Position numbers and translations under genes: made by a program | In this document: in pieces, positions 51,264 to 61,172 of the stretch | How the letters are laid out: each line of letters begins with the position of its first letter | Position numbering within the stretch: position 1 is the first letter of the stretch | Notes under the pieces: model-generated | What the model was told of the DNA's origin: nothing | The model's database searches: none | What the model saw: the letters and a program-made list of their open reading frames with translations, nothing else | Assembly: GCF_002272135.1 (NCBI RefSeq) | Contig: NZ_NPBF01000025.1 | Coordinates: 124,001-188,000, forward strand | Direction: 5' to 3' | DNA from: Virgibacillus sp. 7505 | GTDB lineage: Bacteria > Bacillota > Bacilli > Bacillales > Amphibacillaceae | Length of the DNA: 64,000 nt

Positions 51264-53445
51264 AAGGGTCGGTCAATTACAATGGCTGCGTTATCTTATC
51301 TTTGTGTGTGGATTCCTTTTGTTTTGGGAATGGCTTCGTCCGCTTGATCAGATCAGCGATACAGGCAATTTGCCAGTCTTTGTCGTGTTCACAGCTATCT
51401 GCTTCCTGTTGTCCGCTCTCAAGCTGCGCTGGTGGCTTAGCTTTTTGTTGAAGTTCATTTTGATGGTATTAGTTCTGCAAGTATTTCTAATGCAGGAAAA
51501 CTTGATATCCGGAAGCTGGTTCACTTTCATCCTATCGGAGCTGCAAAGCAATCTCAAATTGCTCTTCACTGGCGAATTTGCATTCCTTACGCCATTTTTT
51601 AGAACGCTATTATTTTTGACTCTGCTTTGGCTGATGAGCTATTTGCTTTATTACTGGTTCATTGTTGCCAATCGCATTTTCTTCTTTATTATCATGACAT
51701 TCCTGTACATCGGGATACTTGATACGTTTACACCTTATGATGGCAGCGGAGCAATTGTCCGTGTCTTTCTGATCAGCTTTTTCGCGATGGGGATTTCTGC
51801 CTTCGCGAGGCTATATCAGGGCGGAGAAAAACGGCAGTTTCCGAAGCAAGTTCTGCTCTGGAGTATCCCGCTTCTATCCATACTTGCCGTTTCGGCTGCG
51901 GTAGGCTATGCAGCACCGAAGCTCCCGCCGCAATGGGCTGATCCCGTGCCATTCATCCAAACGATGTCAGATAACAACAATGAAAATGAAGGAGAAGGCG
52001 GTATTCAAAAAGTCGGATACGGAGAAAATGATTCCCGTCTGGGGGGACCGTTCGTACAAGATAATTCCATTGCCTTCTGGGCAGCAACAGATGCAAGCGG
52101 TTATTGGCGTGTTGACAGTAAAGATGTGTATACAGGAAAAGGCTGGGAACGCTCAAGAGAGGCAGAACCGCAAAGCTTCCAGAGCGGCGATCCGGTCGGA
52201 ATCGATCTTTACACGGAAAATGTAGCTACGGAAGCGCGGGAAGCAATCGTCTATCCTAGTCAAAATCAAGTGCTGGACAGGCTCGTATATCCTTATGGTG
52301 TGCAGACATTTTTCAGCGGCCAAGTAGGAGCTGCAGTTGATTCGGATTTCGGAGTGGTGGAAACATTCAATCGAGCCCAGTATCCAGATGAGAATTACAC
52401 AATTGCCTTCGAGGAACCACAGTATAATATCGAAGACCTGCGCAATGATTCTGAGCTGGATGACGACAATACCCATTATCGTTATACGCAGCTGCCTGAG
52501 AATTTGCCGGAGCGCGTCCGTGATTTGGCTGCGGAGATAACTTCTTCTGCCAATACACGGTATGATAAAGCGAGGGCAGTGGAACAATATTTCAATCAAA
52601 ACGGATTCCAGTATCAGACACAGGATATACCTGTACCGGAAGATGATCAGGACTATGTCGATCAGTTTCTATTTGAAAGCAAAATCGGGTATTGTGATAA
52701 CTTTTCTTCTGCAATGGTCGTACTGTTACGATCAGCTGATATTCCTGCGCGCTGGGTGAAAGGGTTCACGGCAGGACAGCCGGGCTCGAACCCGAATATA
52801 TCCACTCCAGATGGGATGTCCTCTTATATCGTTACGAACGGAAATGCCCATTCATGGGTGGAGGTGTATTTCCCGGAAACTGGTTGGGTTCCGTTTGAAC
52901 CAACGCAAGGATTTACGAACCCTGCAGAGTTTACTAGTGATGAAGATGCGGCAGAAGAAACTCCAGAAGCAGAAACAGATACGCCTGAACAGGAAGAACA
53001 AAGTCCGGCTCCAGAGCAGCCAGAAGAGCAGCAGGAAGAAGAACAGGTGGCAGATAGCCAGACGGCTAGTAATTCACTTCATCCACTGTATTGGATTATT
53101 CCGTCGGCCGTACTTTTATTAGCCGCTATTGCCTTGTATTTCACCCGATATAAATGGCTGACAGCCTATTACATTCGAAAATACCGGAATGAACAATCCG
53201 AGGAGACATATGGTAAAGCCTATCATTATTTGCTGCGGCTGCTGGCGCATAAGGGATTCAAGCGTCATTCTGGTCAGACACTCAGGGAATATGCCGCTAC
53301 AATTGATCAGGAATTCGGCAATAAACGGATGTCTGAGCTTACGAGCGAATACGAAAGAATTCTGTACCGCAATGAAAAAAGTGCACCTGCATGGATAAAT
53401 GCTGTAGAATTGTGGGAAAATTTAATTAAACAAGCGGCATCTTGA
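51256..53445 (+). CDS. Transglutaminase-like membrane protein (YebA-like)
   Basis: A 729-residue protein: six membrane helices (about 12-210), an extracytoplasmic region, a transglutaminase-like domain whose Cys-His-Asp triad lies in GYCDNFSSAMVVLLRSADIP and NAHSWVEVYFPETGW, a Glu/Pro/Gln-rich linker (about 565-610), one membrane helix (about 615-635) and a DUF4129-like cytoplasmic tail. Third gene of the MoxR unit. The promoter of guaA overlaps its stop codon. Confidence 0.92.
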   Translation: MSRRVGQLQWLRYLIFVCGFLLFWEWLRPLDQISDTGNLPVFVVFTAICFLLSALKLRWWLSFLLKFILMVLVLQVFLMQENLISGSWFTFILSELQSNLKLLFTGEFAFLTPFFRTLLFLTLLWLMSYLLYYWFIVANRIFFFIIMTFLYIGILDTFTPYDGSGAIVRVFLISFFAMGISAFARLYQGGEKRQFPKQVLLWSIPLLSILAVSAAVGYAAPKLPPQWADPVPFIQTMSDNNNENEGEGGIQKVGYGENDSRLGGPFVQDNSIAFWAATDASGYWRVDSKDVYTGKGWERSREAEPQSFQSGDPVGIDLYTENVATEAREAIVYPSQNQVLDRLVYPYGVQTFFSGQVGAAVDSDFGVVETFNRAQYPDENYTIAFEEPQYNIEDLRNDSELDDDNTHYRYTQLPENLPERVRDLAAEITSSANTRYDKARAVEQYFNQNGFQYQTQDIPVPEDDQDYVDQFLFESKIGYCDNFSSAMVVLLRSADIPARWVKGFTAGQPGSNPNISTPDGMSSYIVTNGNAHSWVEVYFPETGWVPFEPTQGFTNPAEFTSDEDAAEETPEAETDTPEQEEQSPAPEQPEEQQEEEQVADSQTASNSLHPLYWIIPSAVLLLAAIALYFTRYKWLTAYYIRKYRNEQSEETYGKAYHYLLRLLAHKGFKRHSGQTLREYAATIDQEFGNKRMSELTSEYERILYRNEKSAPAWINAVELWENLIKQAAS

Positions 53446-53470
53446 CCCATTTTGGGCACATTGATAGAAT
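53442..53470 (+). promoter_or_regulatory. SigA promoter of guaA
   Basis: TTGACC (53442-53447), 17-bp spacer, TAGAAT (53465-53470), placing the transcript start near 53477, 200 bases before the guaA start. Confidence 0.75.
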
Positions 53471-53476
53471 AAGAGG

Positions 53477-53676
53477 CAATAAGCACCTTCAGAAGGACGC
53501 AGTACAGTGCTGCTGACGTTTGTGAAGGCTTGAGCCGACAACGTTACTTTTGCTGGATTCCGCCTTGAACATGGCGCGGATTCAGCTTCTGTTTTTTCAA
53601 GACGTGATAAAGGTAAAATGTGGTGCATGCACCCGACCTGCTTATATCTAGAGAATAATGAAGGAGTGGACAGACT
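53477..53676 (+). promoter_or_regulatory. Structured guaA leader with intrinsic terminator, class unknown
   Basis: The transcribed leader can fold into CCTTCA/TGAAGG, GCAGTA/TGCTGC and ACGTT/AACGT helices around a GGC-TTGA-GCC hairpin. It then contains a terminator (53552-53597): GCTGGATTCCGCC pairs with GGCGCGGATTCAGC, one bulged C, then GTTTTTTC, 80 bases before the start codon. This is the layout of an attenuator or riboswitch. It lacks the guanine riboswitch core seen at pbuG and purE, and no T-box sequence is present. I do not recognise its class. Confidence 0.6.
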
Positions 53677-55215
53677 TTGGATATCGATACAGATATGATA
53701 TTGGTACTGGACTTTGGAAGCCAGTACAATCAATTGATCACAAGAAGGATCCGGGAGTTCGGTGTATACAGCGAATTACATTCCCACAAACTGACAGCAG
53801 ATGAGATTCGCAAGATGAACCCGAAAGGAATCATCCTTTCCGGCGGACCGCACAGTGTATATGACGAAAATAGCTTCCGCTGTGACGAAGAAATCTTCGA
53901 ACTAGGAATTCCAGTATTGGGTATCTGCTACGGTATGCAGCTGATGATGCAGCATTTCGGAGGAAATGTCCAGCGTGCTGACAGCCGGGAATACGGCCGT
54001 GCGGAAATCACATTGACAAACCCATCTGTCATCTTTAAAGATTCACCGGAAAAACAGCTAGTCTGGATGAGCCATGGTGATAAAGTATTGGATCCAGCAC
54101 CAGGCTTCAGCGTCGATGCTACAAGCCCGTCCACCCCAGTTGCTGCCATCAGCAACAAAGATCGTAACCTTTATGGTGTTCAGTACCACCCTGAAGTGCG
54201 CCATTCCGAGTACGGAAACCATATGCTGAAGCAGTTCGTTTTTGACGTCTGCCATGCAAAAGCGGAATGGACAATGGAGAACTTCATCGAAATGGAAACA
54301 GAAAAGATCCGCCAGCAAGTCGGTGACAAAAATGTCCTATGTGCATTGAGCGGCGGAGTGGACTCTTCCGTAGTAGCTGCTCTTATCCACAAAGCAATCG
54401 GCGACCAGCTGACATGTATTTTCGTGGATCATGGTTTGCTTCGTAAAAACGAAGGTGCAATGGTTGAGAAGACTTTCCGTGACGAATTCAAAATCAACTT
54501 GGTTGCAGTGCACGCTCAAGACCGTTTCTTGGGCAAGCTGAAAGGCGTTTCCGATCCAGAACAGAAACGTAAAATCATCGGTAATGAATTCATCTATGTA
54601 TTCGATGATGAAGCATCCAAGCTTGAAAACATGGATTTCCTTGCACAAGGTACACTGTACACAGACATCGTTGAAAGTGGTACAGAAACAGCACAGACGA
54701 TCAAATCTCACCATAACGTGGGCGGACTGCCGGAAGATATGCAGTTTGAATTGATCGAGCCATTGAAAACATTGTTCAAAGATGAAGTACGTGAACTAGG
54801 AACAGAGCTTGGTTTGCCGGATGCAATCGTTCACCGTCAGCCGTTCCCAGGTCCTGGACTAGCAATCCGAGTCATCGGTGAAATCACAGAAGAGAAACTG
54901 GAAATCGTCCGCGAATCCGATGCCATCCTGCATGAGGAGATTGCGAAAGCTGGTCTTGAACGTGATATCTGGCAGTACTTCACTGTCCTTCCTGGCTTCA
55001 AGAGCGTTGGTGTAATGGGAGATGCTCGTACGTATGATTACACGCTAGGTATTCGTGCGGTAACTAGTATCGATGGAATGACATCCGACTGGGCTCGTAT
55101 CCCTTGGGATGTATTGGAGCGTATCTCTGTACGCTTCGTCAATGAAGTGAATCATGTAAACCGCGTCGTGTATGACATAACTAGTAAGCCACCAGCAACA
55201 ATCGAGTGGGAATAA
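53677..55215 (+). CDS. guaA: GMP synthase (glutamine-hydrolysing)
   Basis: A 512-residue, full-length enzyme. The class I amidotransferase domain has Cys in GICYGMQL with the His/Glu pair in [11 protein letters not shown]; the ATP pyrophosphatase P-loop is LSGGVDSSV; and the dimerisation domain ends [10 protein letters not shown]. It converts XMP to GMP with glutamine and ATP. TTG start at 53677 with AAGGAG upstream. It has its own promoter, leader and terminator. Confidence 0.97.
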   Translation: MDIDTDMILVLDFGSQYNQLITRRIREFGVYSELHSHKLTADEIRKMNPKGIILSGGPHSVYDENSFRCDEEIFELGIPVLGICYGMQLMMQHFGGNVQRADSREYGRAEITLTNPSVIFKDSPEKQLVWMSHGDKVLDPAPGFSVDATSPSTPVAAISNKDRNLYGVQYHPEVRHSEYGNHMLKQFVFDVCHAKAEWTMENFIEMETEKIRQQVGDKNVLCALSGGVDSSVVAALIHKAIGDQLTCIFVDHGLLRKNEGAMVEKTFRDEFKINLVAVHAQDRFLGKLKGVSDPEQKRKIIGNEFIYVFDDEASKLENMDFLAQGTLYTDIVESGTETAQTIKSHHNVGGLPEDMQFELIEPLKTLFKDEVRELGTELGLPDAIVHRQPFPGPGLAIRVIGEITEEKLEIVRESDAILHEEIAKAGLERDIWQYFTVLPGFKSVGVMGDARTYDYTLGIRAVTSIDGMTSDWARIPWDVLERISVRFVNEVNHVNRVVYDITSKPPATIEWE

Positions 55216-55258
55216 AAAAAGAGGCCATGCTATCAATCAGATAGCATGGCCTCTTTTT
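55214..55258. terminator. Bidirectional terminator after guaA
   Basis: Long stem AGAGGCCATGCTATC/GATAGCATGGCCTCT, with the stop codon of the minus-strand gene inside it. Confidence 0.93.
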
Positions 55259-56285
55259 GTATAAGCAAATTGTTTTTTTCGGAATGCTGGTCACATATGA
55301 GCTCGTGAATGGAAAGCAATTCATACAGATAGATGCTCTCAATCGGAAAGTAGCCATCTTCCGGATCTTTCGGCATGTCGATGTTCCAGAATAGCTGGAA
55401 CAAGTCATGGAACAGTCTTTCATCTGACACCTGATCTTCCTTCATCCAATGTGACATTCTTTCTTGGACTGCTTCAGCTGCTGCACTAAAACGGTTGCGC
55501 TGTTCTATATTCCAATGCAGCTGTTTGCCGCTTCGCCCAGCGTGAATCAAATTCCAAAGATGGTAATGGACTAATTTCAGCTTCTGAGTCAGGGCGGCCT
55601 CTTTATCCAGTACCGCTTTCGCATTTGAAGTTGGAAAATGATAACGGATTTCCTGTTGCTGGTGCTGCACATACTGTTCCAGGAGCAGCCTTTGGTCGGT
55701 CAGCTGGCGGAATGATGCTGTCAAACTTTGGACTGGCTGGTCTCCTTGTGTTTGCCTAATCCGTATCTCGACAAAGGCATGAAGCAGCTCATTTGTATGC
55801 GATATAACCAAATCTAACTGCTGACGAGATTTCTTGAAGTAATCTGGCGGCAGGATAAACATATTAACCAAAGTAGAAATGATGATTCCAATGACGCTTC
55901 CGCCGAGACGGGCCCAGAAATCCGCCCATAAACTAGTATGCTCAACGTCGATCATAGCAACCGCTGTAATCGTTGCTACAATCAAACCTGCATGGAGCTT
56001 CAGTTTGTAGCAAACCAGAATCGTCAAAAAAGCCGCTGCCGTGTAGGTCAGCGGAGAAGCTCCGAATAAATAGATGGAAAGAACGGAAAATGCTGCTCCG
56101 ACCATACTGGCTGGTAAACGGATCAGACCTTTTTGTATGGATGCATGAATTGTCGGCTCAATCGTCACGATAGCGGCAATGACCGCAAAAGCCGGAGATA
56201 TGTGTACGATTTCACAAATTAATGCAGTAAAAAACACAGCAATCCCTGTCTTGATGACACGACTGCCGATGAAATACTTCTTCAC
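55233..56285 (-). CDS. Aromatic acid exporter family (FUSC/UPF0421-like) membrane protein
   Basis: A 350-residue protein: six membrane helices in the first 150 residues (RVIKTGIAVFFTALICEI, TIEPTIHASIQKGLIRLPAS), then a long cytoplasmic helical domain. The TIEPT and GAAFSV patterns fit the ArAE_1/YgaE group, thought to export aromatic acids or similar compounds. Together with the MurE-like gene it interrupts the guaA-pbuG neighbourhood known from B. subtilis. Confidence 0.8.
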   Translation of the reverse strand: MKKYFIGSRVIKTGIAVFFTALICEIVHISPAFAVIAAIVTIEPTIHASIQKGLIRLPASMVGAAFSVLSIYLFGASPLTYTAAAFLTILVCYKLKLHAGLIVATITAVAMIDVEHTSLWADFWARLGGSVIGIIISTLVNMFILPPDYFKKSRQQLDLVISHTNELLHAFVEIRIRQTQGDQPVQSLTASFRQLTDQRLLLEQYVQHQQQEIRYHFPTSNAKAVLDKEAALTQKLKLVHYHLWNLIHAGRSGKQLHWNIEQRNRFSAAAEAVQERMSHWMKEDQVSDERLFHDLFQLFWNIDMPKDPEDGYFPIESIYLYELLSIHELICDQHSEKNNLLIQKEAMLSD

Positions 56286-56464
56286 TTTATGTCAACACCT
56301 TTGATGGATCATGTTTACATTATAAAGTGTATATAGCTGGCAGGCAATGGTTGTAACTGGAAGAGTTATGGGGCTTGGAGCATGTTTTTTGAAGTGATGG
56401 TATAACCGCAGTAAGTTACGGGTAAAAGAAGAAAATACTTTGACCGGTAACTCAGGGGGTAGCC

Positions 56465-57979
56465 ATGATAATCAATTTAATGAAACAGAATAAAGTCAAT
56501 TTCAAACGTATTTACGGTACTTCCAGTACGATTGCCAATAACGTCCGTTTTGATTCCCGTTTTATAGCGAAACATGATGTTTTTGTTTGTATACAAGGGG
56601 ATAATCATGATGGGCACGCCTTTATCGAGGATAGTATTGCGCAAGGTGCTTCTATCATTGTAGGAACGGATGAAGAATTGTTGAAATCCTATTATCGCCA
56701 GTATGAGGATTGCACCTTCCTTGTCGTAGAGGATGCTCGGCTGGCGATGGCGCAGATGGCAGTGTTGCTATCAGATGAGGCCTGGAAAAAGCTTGTTACA
56801 GTTGCTGTCACCGGAACAAATGGGAAAACGACAGTTGCGGCTTATGTCCGATCTTTGCTGAATCAGCTTCAGCTTCGGACTACGTCAATTGGAACCTGCG
56901 GTATCATTACGTCTAAAGAGAAAATCAATTTCTTTAAAAGTACGCCTACTACTCCGGAATCTGCTGATCTGCATGTGCTTTTCAAACAGCTGGCGATGGA
57001 GGGGGAGAAGGCGGTTGTGATGGAGGCAACGTCTATTGCATTGGATCAAAAGCGTACCGCATCCATGACATTTGATGTTGCAATTCATACGAATTTATCG
57101 CCAGAGCACTTGGAATTCCATGGAACGATGGAGAATTATAAGCGGGCGAAGATGAAATTATTTGAACAAGCCGCTACTGCGATCGTAAATATAGATGACG
57201 AAGGAATGGCGCAGGATATTCTGGATACGTACCAAGGGAAGTTGCTGACATATAGCCTTAAGAGAAATAGCGGGGCAGATTTGATTGCCTCAAATATACA
57301 CACAGATGCGCTTGGTATCCAATTTGAGCTTTATACAAATGGAAGCTCCTATACAATTCATGCACCGATTTATGGTGAGTACAATGTGGCTAATCTTCTT
57401 GCAGCAATAGGGACAGCGATGCAGCTTGGTTTTGATCTGGAAGAAATCGTGGATGTCTTAGCAACAATCGAAAGTCCCGAGGGGCGTTTTGAGGTAATCG
57501 AACAGTACGGCGGCAGGAAAATCATTCTCGATTATGCCCACACTCCAGCTGCATTGGATCAGCTCCTGACGGCGGTAAACGCTATTCCGCATCGTCGCTT
57601 GATTGTAATGATATTGGGAGTCGGTATCAGGGATTTCGGGAAGATGCCGAAAATGGCAGAGACAATCGAGGGAAGAGCTGATGAGATTGTAGTGTCTGTT
57701 GATCATCCAGGCCATCATGATCCGAAAATCATCATCGATGCGGTGTGTAAGGGCTTTACTGACCGAGTGCATAATGTGTCCACGGCAAAGACGAGAGCCG
57801 AAGCTGTCTGTCTTGCACTAGATCTCAGCGAAGAAGGAGATATTGTCCTGCTTACAGGCGGACAAATCAACGGCGCGCAGTTCGTTAGAGGAAAAGCTAT
57901 ACCACATTCTGATCACGCTATCATTCGATCATATTTTGAAGAACAACATGCAGAAAAGGTGCAACCCACTATCAGTTGA
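56465..57979 (+). CDS. MurE-like Mur ligase family protein with altered motifs
   Basis: A 504-residue three-domain Mur ligase. The ATP loop VTGTNGKTT (about 117-125), STPTTPES, TNLSPEHLEFHGTMENY and LDYAHTPAALDQLL are retained. Motifs that MurE uses for the amino acid are changed: DNPR is replaced by DHPGHH, the GCGGDRD-x-KRP loop by GVGIRDFGKMP, VSSHAL by ATSIAL, and the C-terminal GKGHE by GGQING. It is therefore unlikely to be the housekeeping MurE and may ligate another amino acid to another substrate. AGGGGG precedes the ATG. Confidence 0.85.
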   Translation: MIINLMKQNKVNFKRIYGTSSTIANNVRFDSRFIAKHDVFVCIQGDNHDGHAFIEDSIAQGASIIVGTDEELLKSYYRQYEDCTFLVVEDARLAMAQMAVLLSDEAWKKLVTVAVTGTNGKTTVAAYVRSLLNQLQLRTTSIGTCGIITSKEKINFFKSTPTTPESADLHVLFKQLAMEGEKAVVMEATSIALDQKRTASMTFDVAIHTNLSPEHLEFHGTMENYKRAKMKLFEQAATAIVNIDDEGMAQDILDTYQGKLLTYSLKRNSGADLIASNIHTDALGIQFELYTNGSSYTIHAPIYGEYNVANLLAAIGTAMQLGFDLEEIVDVLATIESPEGRFEVIEQYGGRKIILDYAHTPAALDQLLTAVNAIPHRRLIVMILGVGIRDFGKMPKMAETIEGRADEIVVSVDHPGHHDPKIIIDAVCKGFTDRVHNVSTAKTRAEAVCLALDLSEEGDIVLLTGGQINGAQFVRGKAIPHSDHAIIRSYFEEQHAEKVQPTIS

Positions 57980-58033
57980 ATAGGATGGAAACGATTACTA
58001 ATACTATTCTTAGGTACATTTACCGAAAAAACA

Positions 58034-58063
58034 TTGACGAAGCAGGCAAAATGCTTTTATAGT
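58034..58063 (+). promoter_or_regulatory. SigA promoter of pbuG
   Basis: TTGACG (58034-58039), 18-bp spacer, TATAGT (58058-58063), just ahead of the riboswitch. Confidence 0.7.
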
Positions 58064-58090
58064 GAAAGAGTATTAATACTATATATTTTC

Positions 58091-58239
58091 GTCTTCGTAT
58101 AATTTTGGGAATATGGCCCATGAGTTTCTACCAGGTTACCGTCATTAACCTGACTACGCTGACATTTCGATCTGAGTTACATAATCAGATGTGGTGTAGA
58201 TAAGAAACGCTTCTTGCCCTTGGCAGAAGTGTTTTTTAT
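58091..58239 (+). promoter_or_regulatory. Guanine riboswitch and terminator of pbuG
   Basis: Purine aptamer with the conserved CGTATAAT, GGGAATATGGCCC, GTTTCTACC and TGACTACG blocks (58096-58158). The pyrimidine in GACTACG is C (58154), so the ligand is guanine or hypoxanthine rather than adenine. The expression platform ends in a terminator AACGCTTCTTGCC/GGCAGAAGTGTT (58205-58239), so guanine turns the gene off. Confidence 0.95.
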
Positions 58240-58287
58240 TTGAAAGCTTATCCTGCCCAATCGAAGCAACAGGAGGAGTAACAAGTT

Positions 58288-59622
58288 ATGAAACGTTTTT
58301 TCCGTTTTGACGAATTGAACACATCTTACCGGACTGAGATAATCGCCGGTATCACGACATTTTTGTCGATGGCATATATCCTGTTCGTCAATCCGAATGT
58401 GCTGACTCTGCAAGGCGTGCCTGACAGCGCAATAAATGGCGGCCGTATGGACGCTGGCGCAATCTTCACTGCTACAGCTATCGCTTCCGCAATTGGTACC
58501 CTGATCATGGGTGTTTTCGCTAAATTGCCAATAGCACTCGCTCCAGGTATGGGGTTGAATGCATTCTTCGCTTTCACGGTTGTGCTTACTTATGGAATTC
58601 CATGGGAAACTGCATTGGCAGGCGTACTTGCTTCTGGTGTGATTTTCATGATTCTATCTCTTTCTGGTTTGCGAGAACTTTTAATCAATGCGATCCCGCC
58701 GACCTTGAAGCTGGCAGTCGGTGCTGGTATTGGACTTTTCATTGCTTTCATCGGTCTGAAGAACGCGAATCTCGTAGTTATGAGTGAAGATACGGTTGTG
58801 GCTCTTGGCGATATCCACAGCGGTCCGGCGCTATTAGCTATCTTTGGTATCTTTGTTACAGCAATCCTCTTGGTTATCGGATTCCGTGCAGCAATTTTCA
58901 TTGGAATGATCATTACAGCGGCAGCAGGTATGATTGTCGGCTTGATCGATCCTCCAACTGCAGTTGGTGACGTTGTCGGAAGTGTACCAAGCCTTGCACC
59001 TACATTTGGTGCAGCATTTTCTCATTTCGGTGATATTTTCACAATCCAAATGCTGACTGTCATCCTGACTTTCCTATTTGTCGATTTCTTCGACACAGCA
59101 GGTACATTGGTTGCAGTTGCCAGCAAAGCTGGTTTGATGAAAGATGGTAAATTGCCGAATCCTGGACAAGCGTTGCTTGCAGATTCCGGTGCGACAGTTG
59201 CAGGTGCTATCTTAGGTACTTCCAATACTACTGCATATGTTGAATCGACTACAGGCGTAGGCGCAGGGGGAAGATCTGGCTTCACAGCCGTCGTTACTGC
59301 AATCTGTTTCCTGTTGGCATTATTTTTCAGCCCGCTGTTATCTGTCATCACCAATGAAGTAACAGCTCCAGCTTTGATTGTGGTTGGTGTCCTGATGGCC
59401 ACTTCCTTGAAGGAAATTGAATGGAATAAAACAGAGCTTGCTGTACCAGCTTTCTTTACGATTCTCATGATGCCGCTCACAGGCAGTATCGCTACTGGTA
59501 TTGCAGTTGGTTTCATCTTCTATCCGCTTACTTTACTTGCAAAAGGGCGCGCGAAGGAAATCCATCCTGTCATGTGGTTCTTGTTCGTTGTATTCCTGTT
59601 ATACTTCATCTTTTTGGCATAA
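58288..59622 (+). CDS. pbuG: Hypoxanthine/guanine permease
   Basis: A 444-residue, 14-segment NCS2/AzgA-type transporter. N-terminal YRTEIIAGITTFLSMAYILF, ALAPGMGLNAFFAFTVV and the SNTTAYVESTTGVGAGGRSG loop are typical. The guanine riboswitch upstream confirms the purine substrate. AGGAGG precedes the ATG. Confidence 0.95.
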   Translation: MKRFFRFDELNTSYRTEIIAGITTFLSMAYILFVNPNVLTLQGVPDSAINGGRMDAGAIFTATAIASAIGTLIMGVFAKLPIALAPGMGLNAFFAFTVVLTYGIPWETALAGVLASGVIFMILSLSGLRELLINAIPPTLKLAVGAGIGLFIAFIGLKNANLVVMSEDTVVALGDIHSGPALLAIFGIFVTAILLVIGFRAAIFIGMIITAAAGMIVGLIDPPTAVGDVVGSVPSLAPTFGAAFSHFGDIFTIQMLTVILTFLFVDFFDTAGTLVAVASKAGLMKDGKLPNPGQALLADSGATVAGAILGTSNTTAYVESTTGVGAGGRSGFTAVVTAICFLLALFFSPLLSVITNEVTAPALIVVGVLMATSLKEIEWNKTELAVPAFFTILMMPLTGSIATGIAVGFIFYPLTLLAKGRAKEIHPVMWFLFVVFLLYFIFLA

Positions 59623-59627
59623 TAGAA

Positions 59628-59652
59628 GCCGCTCCTATCGGGGCGGTTTTTT
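59628..59652 (+). terminator. Terminator of pbuG
   Basis: GCCGCTCC/GGGGCGGT stem then T6. Confidence 0.9.
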
Positions 59653-59785
59653 AGTTGGGTGAAAATTGACAGTTTTGTGATCGGATTTTACCTTTATGCG
59701 TTGATTGCGGCGGTGACGGGTATAATTGTATTATACTTACGAGAGATTAAAATCGTCTGTCAGCGGGCGAGGAGGAGGAGTACCT

Positions 59786-60553
59786 ATGAGTAACCGTTCA
59801 GTGAAGCTGGCTTGGTTCAGCTTACTGGCATTTATCGCAGTCATCGTCGTCAATTACCTGTCCAACGCCTTGCCGCTCGGAGGGAAGAACACCCGTCAAC
59901 TATCTGATCAGCTTGATGTATTATTTCAGCCAGCAGGTTATGCTTTCAGTATTTGGGGAGTTATTTATTTGTTCACTTTTATTTGGGTCATCCGCTTATT
60001 TCTGCGGTCGACACGTGAAACAGAATGGTATGGAAAGGCAGCTGGAGCTTTCGTAGCGAGCTGTATCTTCAACATTGCCTGGCTATTCACTTTCCATTAT
60101 CAGCTATTCAGCATTTCTATCATTCCGATGGTGGCGCTGCTGGTCTCCTTGATTATTCTGTATCAAACCATTGCCACTTCATCTGACCGACGGAAATTTG
60201 ATTTGTTCCCGTTTTCGATTTATATCGGCTGGGTTTCCGTCGCGACAATTCTGAATGTCGGCATTTTATTTGTATCGCTAGGGATTGATAATATTGAAGG
60301 ATGGCTTTTGTCAGGAGAAGTATGGACAATCATCATTCTAATCGCCGGTGCAATTCTGGCTATTGGCTTTATGCATGTTTTCCGGGATAGTGTCTATCCG
60401 CTTGTATTCATTTGGGCGTATTTTGCCATTGCTGCTGCGAGGGCAGAAGAGTTCCCGGCTATTACAGCGATAGCTAGTATCATGGCAGTGATCATATTGA
60501 TTGCGATACCGATTCATTTGTTCCGCAGGAAAAAACGTAAGTATGGATATTGA
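59786..60553 (+). CDS. Tryptophan-rich sensory protein-like (TspO/MBR-like) membrane protein
   Basis: A 255-residue protein with seven or eight membrane helices and many Trp residues; FQPAGYAFSIWGVIYL matches the FxPPxWxFxxxWxxLY motif region of TspO proteins. Longer than classical TspO (about 160). ATG 59786 follows GAGGAGGAGG. In position it corresponds to B. subtilis yebC or yebD, between pbuG and yebE. Confidence 0.7.
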   Translation: MSNRSVKLAWFSLLAFIAVIVVNYLSNALPLGGKNTRQLSDQLDVLFQPAGYAFSIWGVIYLFTFIWVIRLFLRSTRETEWYGKAAGAFVASCIFNIAWLFTFHYQLFSISIIPMVALLVSLIILYQTIATSSDRRKFDLFPFSIYIGWVSVATILNVGILFVSLGIDNIEGWLLSGEVWTIIILIAGAILAIGFMHVFRDSVYPLVFIWAYFAIAAARAEEFPAITAIASIMAVIILIAIPIHLFRRKKRKYGY

Positions 60554-60596
60554 TTCAATAAGGTACTAATTTTTTTGTGTAAGAGGAGGATGCAAG

Positions 60597-61172
60597 TTGC
60601 TGGAAATACCGCTCGTCATGCTGCTGATCATCTTTGTTGTTAACATCGTTTACGTAAGTCTTAATACATTGCGTGTCATCCTCACATTAAAAGGAAGACG
60701 GTATATTGCAGCAGGCGTCAGTGTATTCGAGATTACGATCTATACGATTGGTCTTGGCCTAGTCCTAGACAATTTGGATCAAATCCAGAACCTGATTGCC
60801 TATGCACTTGGCTTCGGAATCGGTGTCATTCTCGGTTCGAAGATAGAAGAGAAGCTGGCACTCGGCTACATTACCGTCAACGTCATCTCATCCGACCCGA
60901 GTATCGAGTTTACGAGACGACTTCGTGAAAAGGGTTATGGCGTTACCAGCTGGTTTGCTTACGGTATGGACGGGGACCGACTTGCCATGCAGATCCTGAC
61001 ACCTCGTAAATACGAACTTCAGTTGTATGAGGCTATTAAAGAAGTCGATCCGAAGGCTTTTATCATTGCCTACGAGCCTCGTCAAATCTTTGGCGGTTTC
61101 TGGGTGAAAAGTGTAAAGAGGGAGCGTATTCGTAATGCCAAAAGAAAAGAAGCCGGCAAAGAAACGATTTGA
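60597..61172 (+). CDS. yebE: DUF2179/UPF0316 membrane protein (YebE-like)
   Basis: A 191-residue protein: three membrane helices (about 3-23, 35-55, 60-80) and a C-terminal DUF2179 domain (about 95-170, [20 protein letters not shown]) of ferredoxin-like fold. TTG start with AGAGGAGG. Overlaps yebG by 38 bases. Same position as B. subtilis yebE. Confidence 0.88.
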   Translation: MLEIPLVMLLIIFVVNIVYVSLNTLRVILTLKGRRYIAAGVSVFEITIYTIGLGLVLDNLDQIQNLIAYALGFGIGVILGSKIEEKLALGYITVNVISSDPSIEFTRRLREKGYGVTSWFAYGMDGDRLAMQILTPRKYELQLYEAIKEVDPKAFIIAYEPRQIFGGFWVKSVKRERIRNAKRKEAGKETI

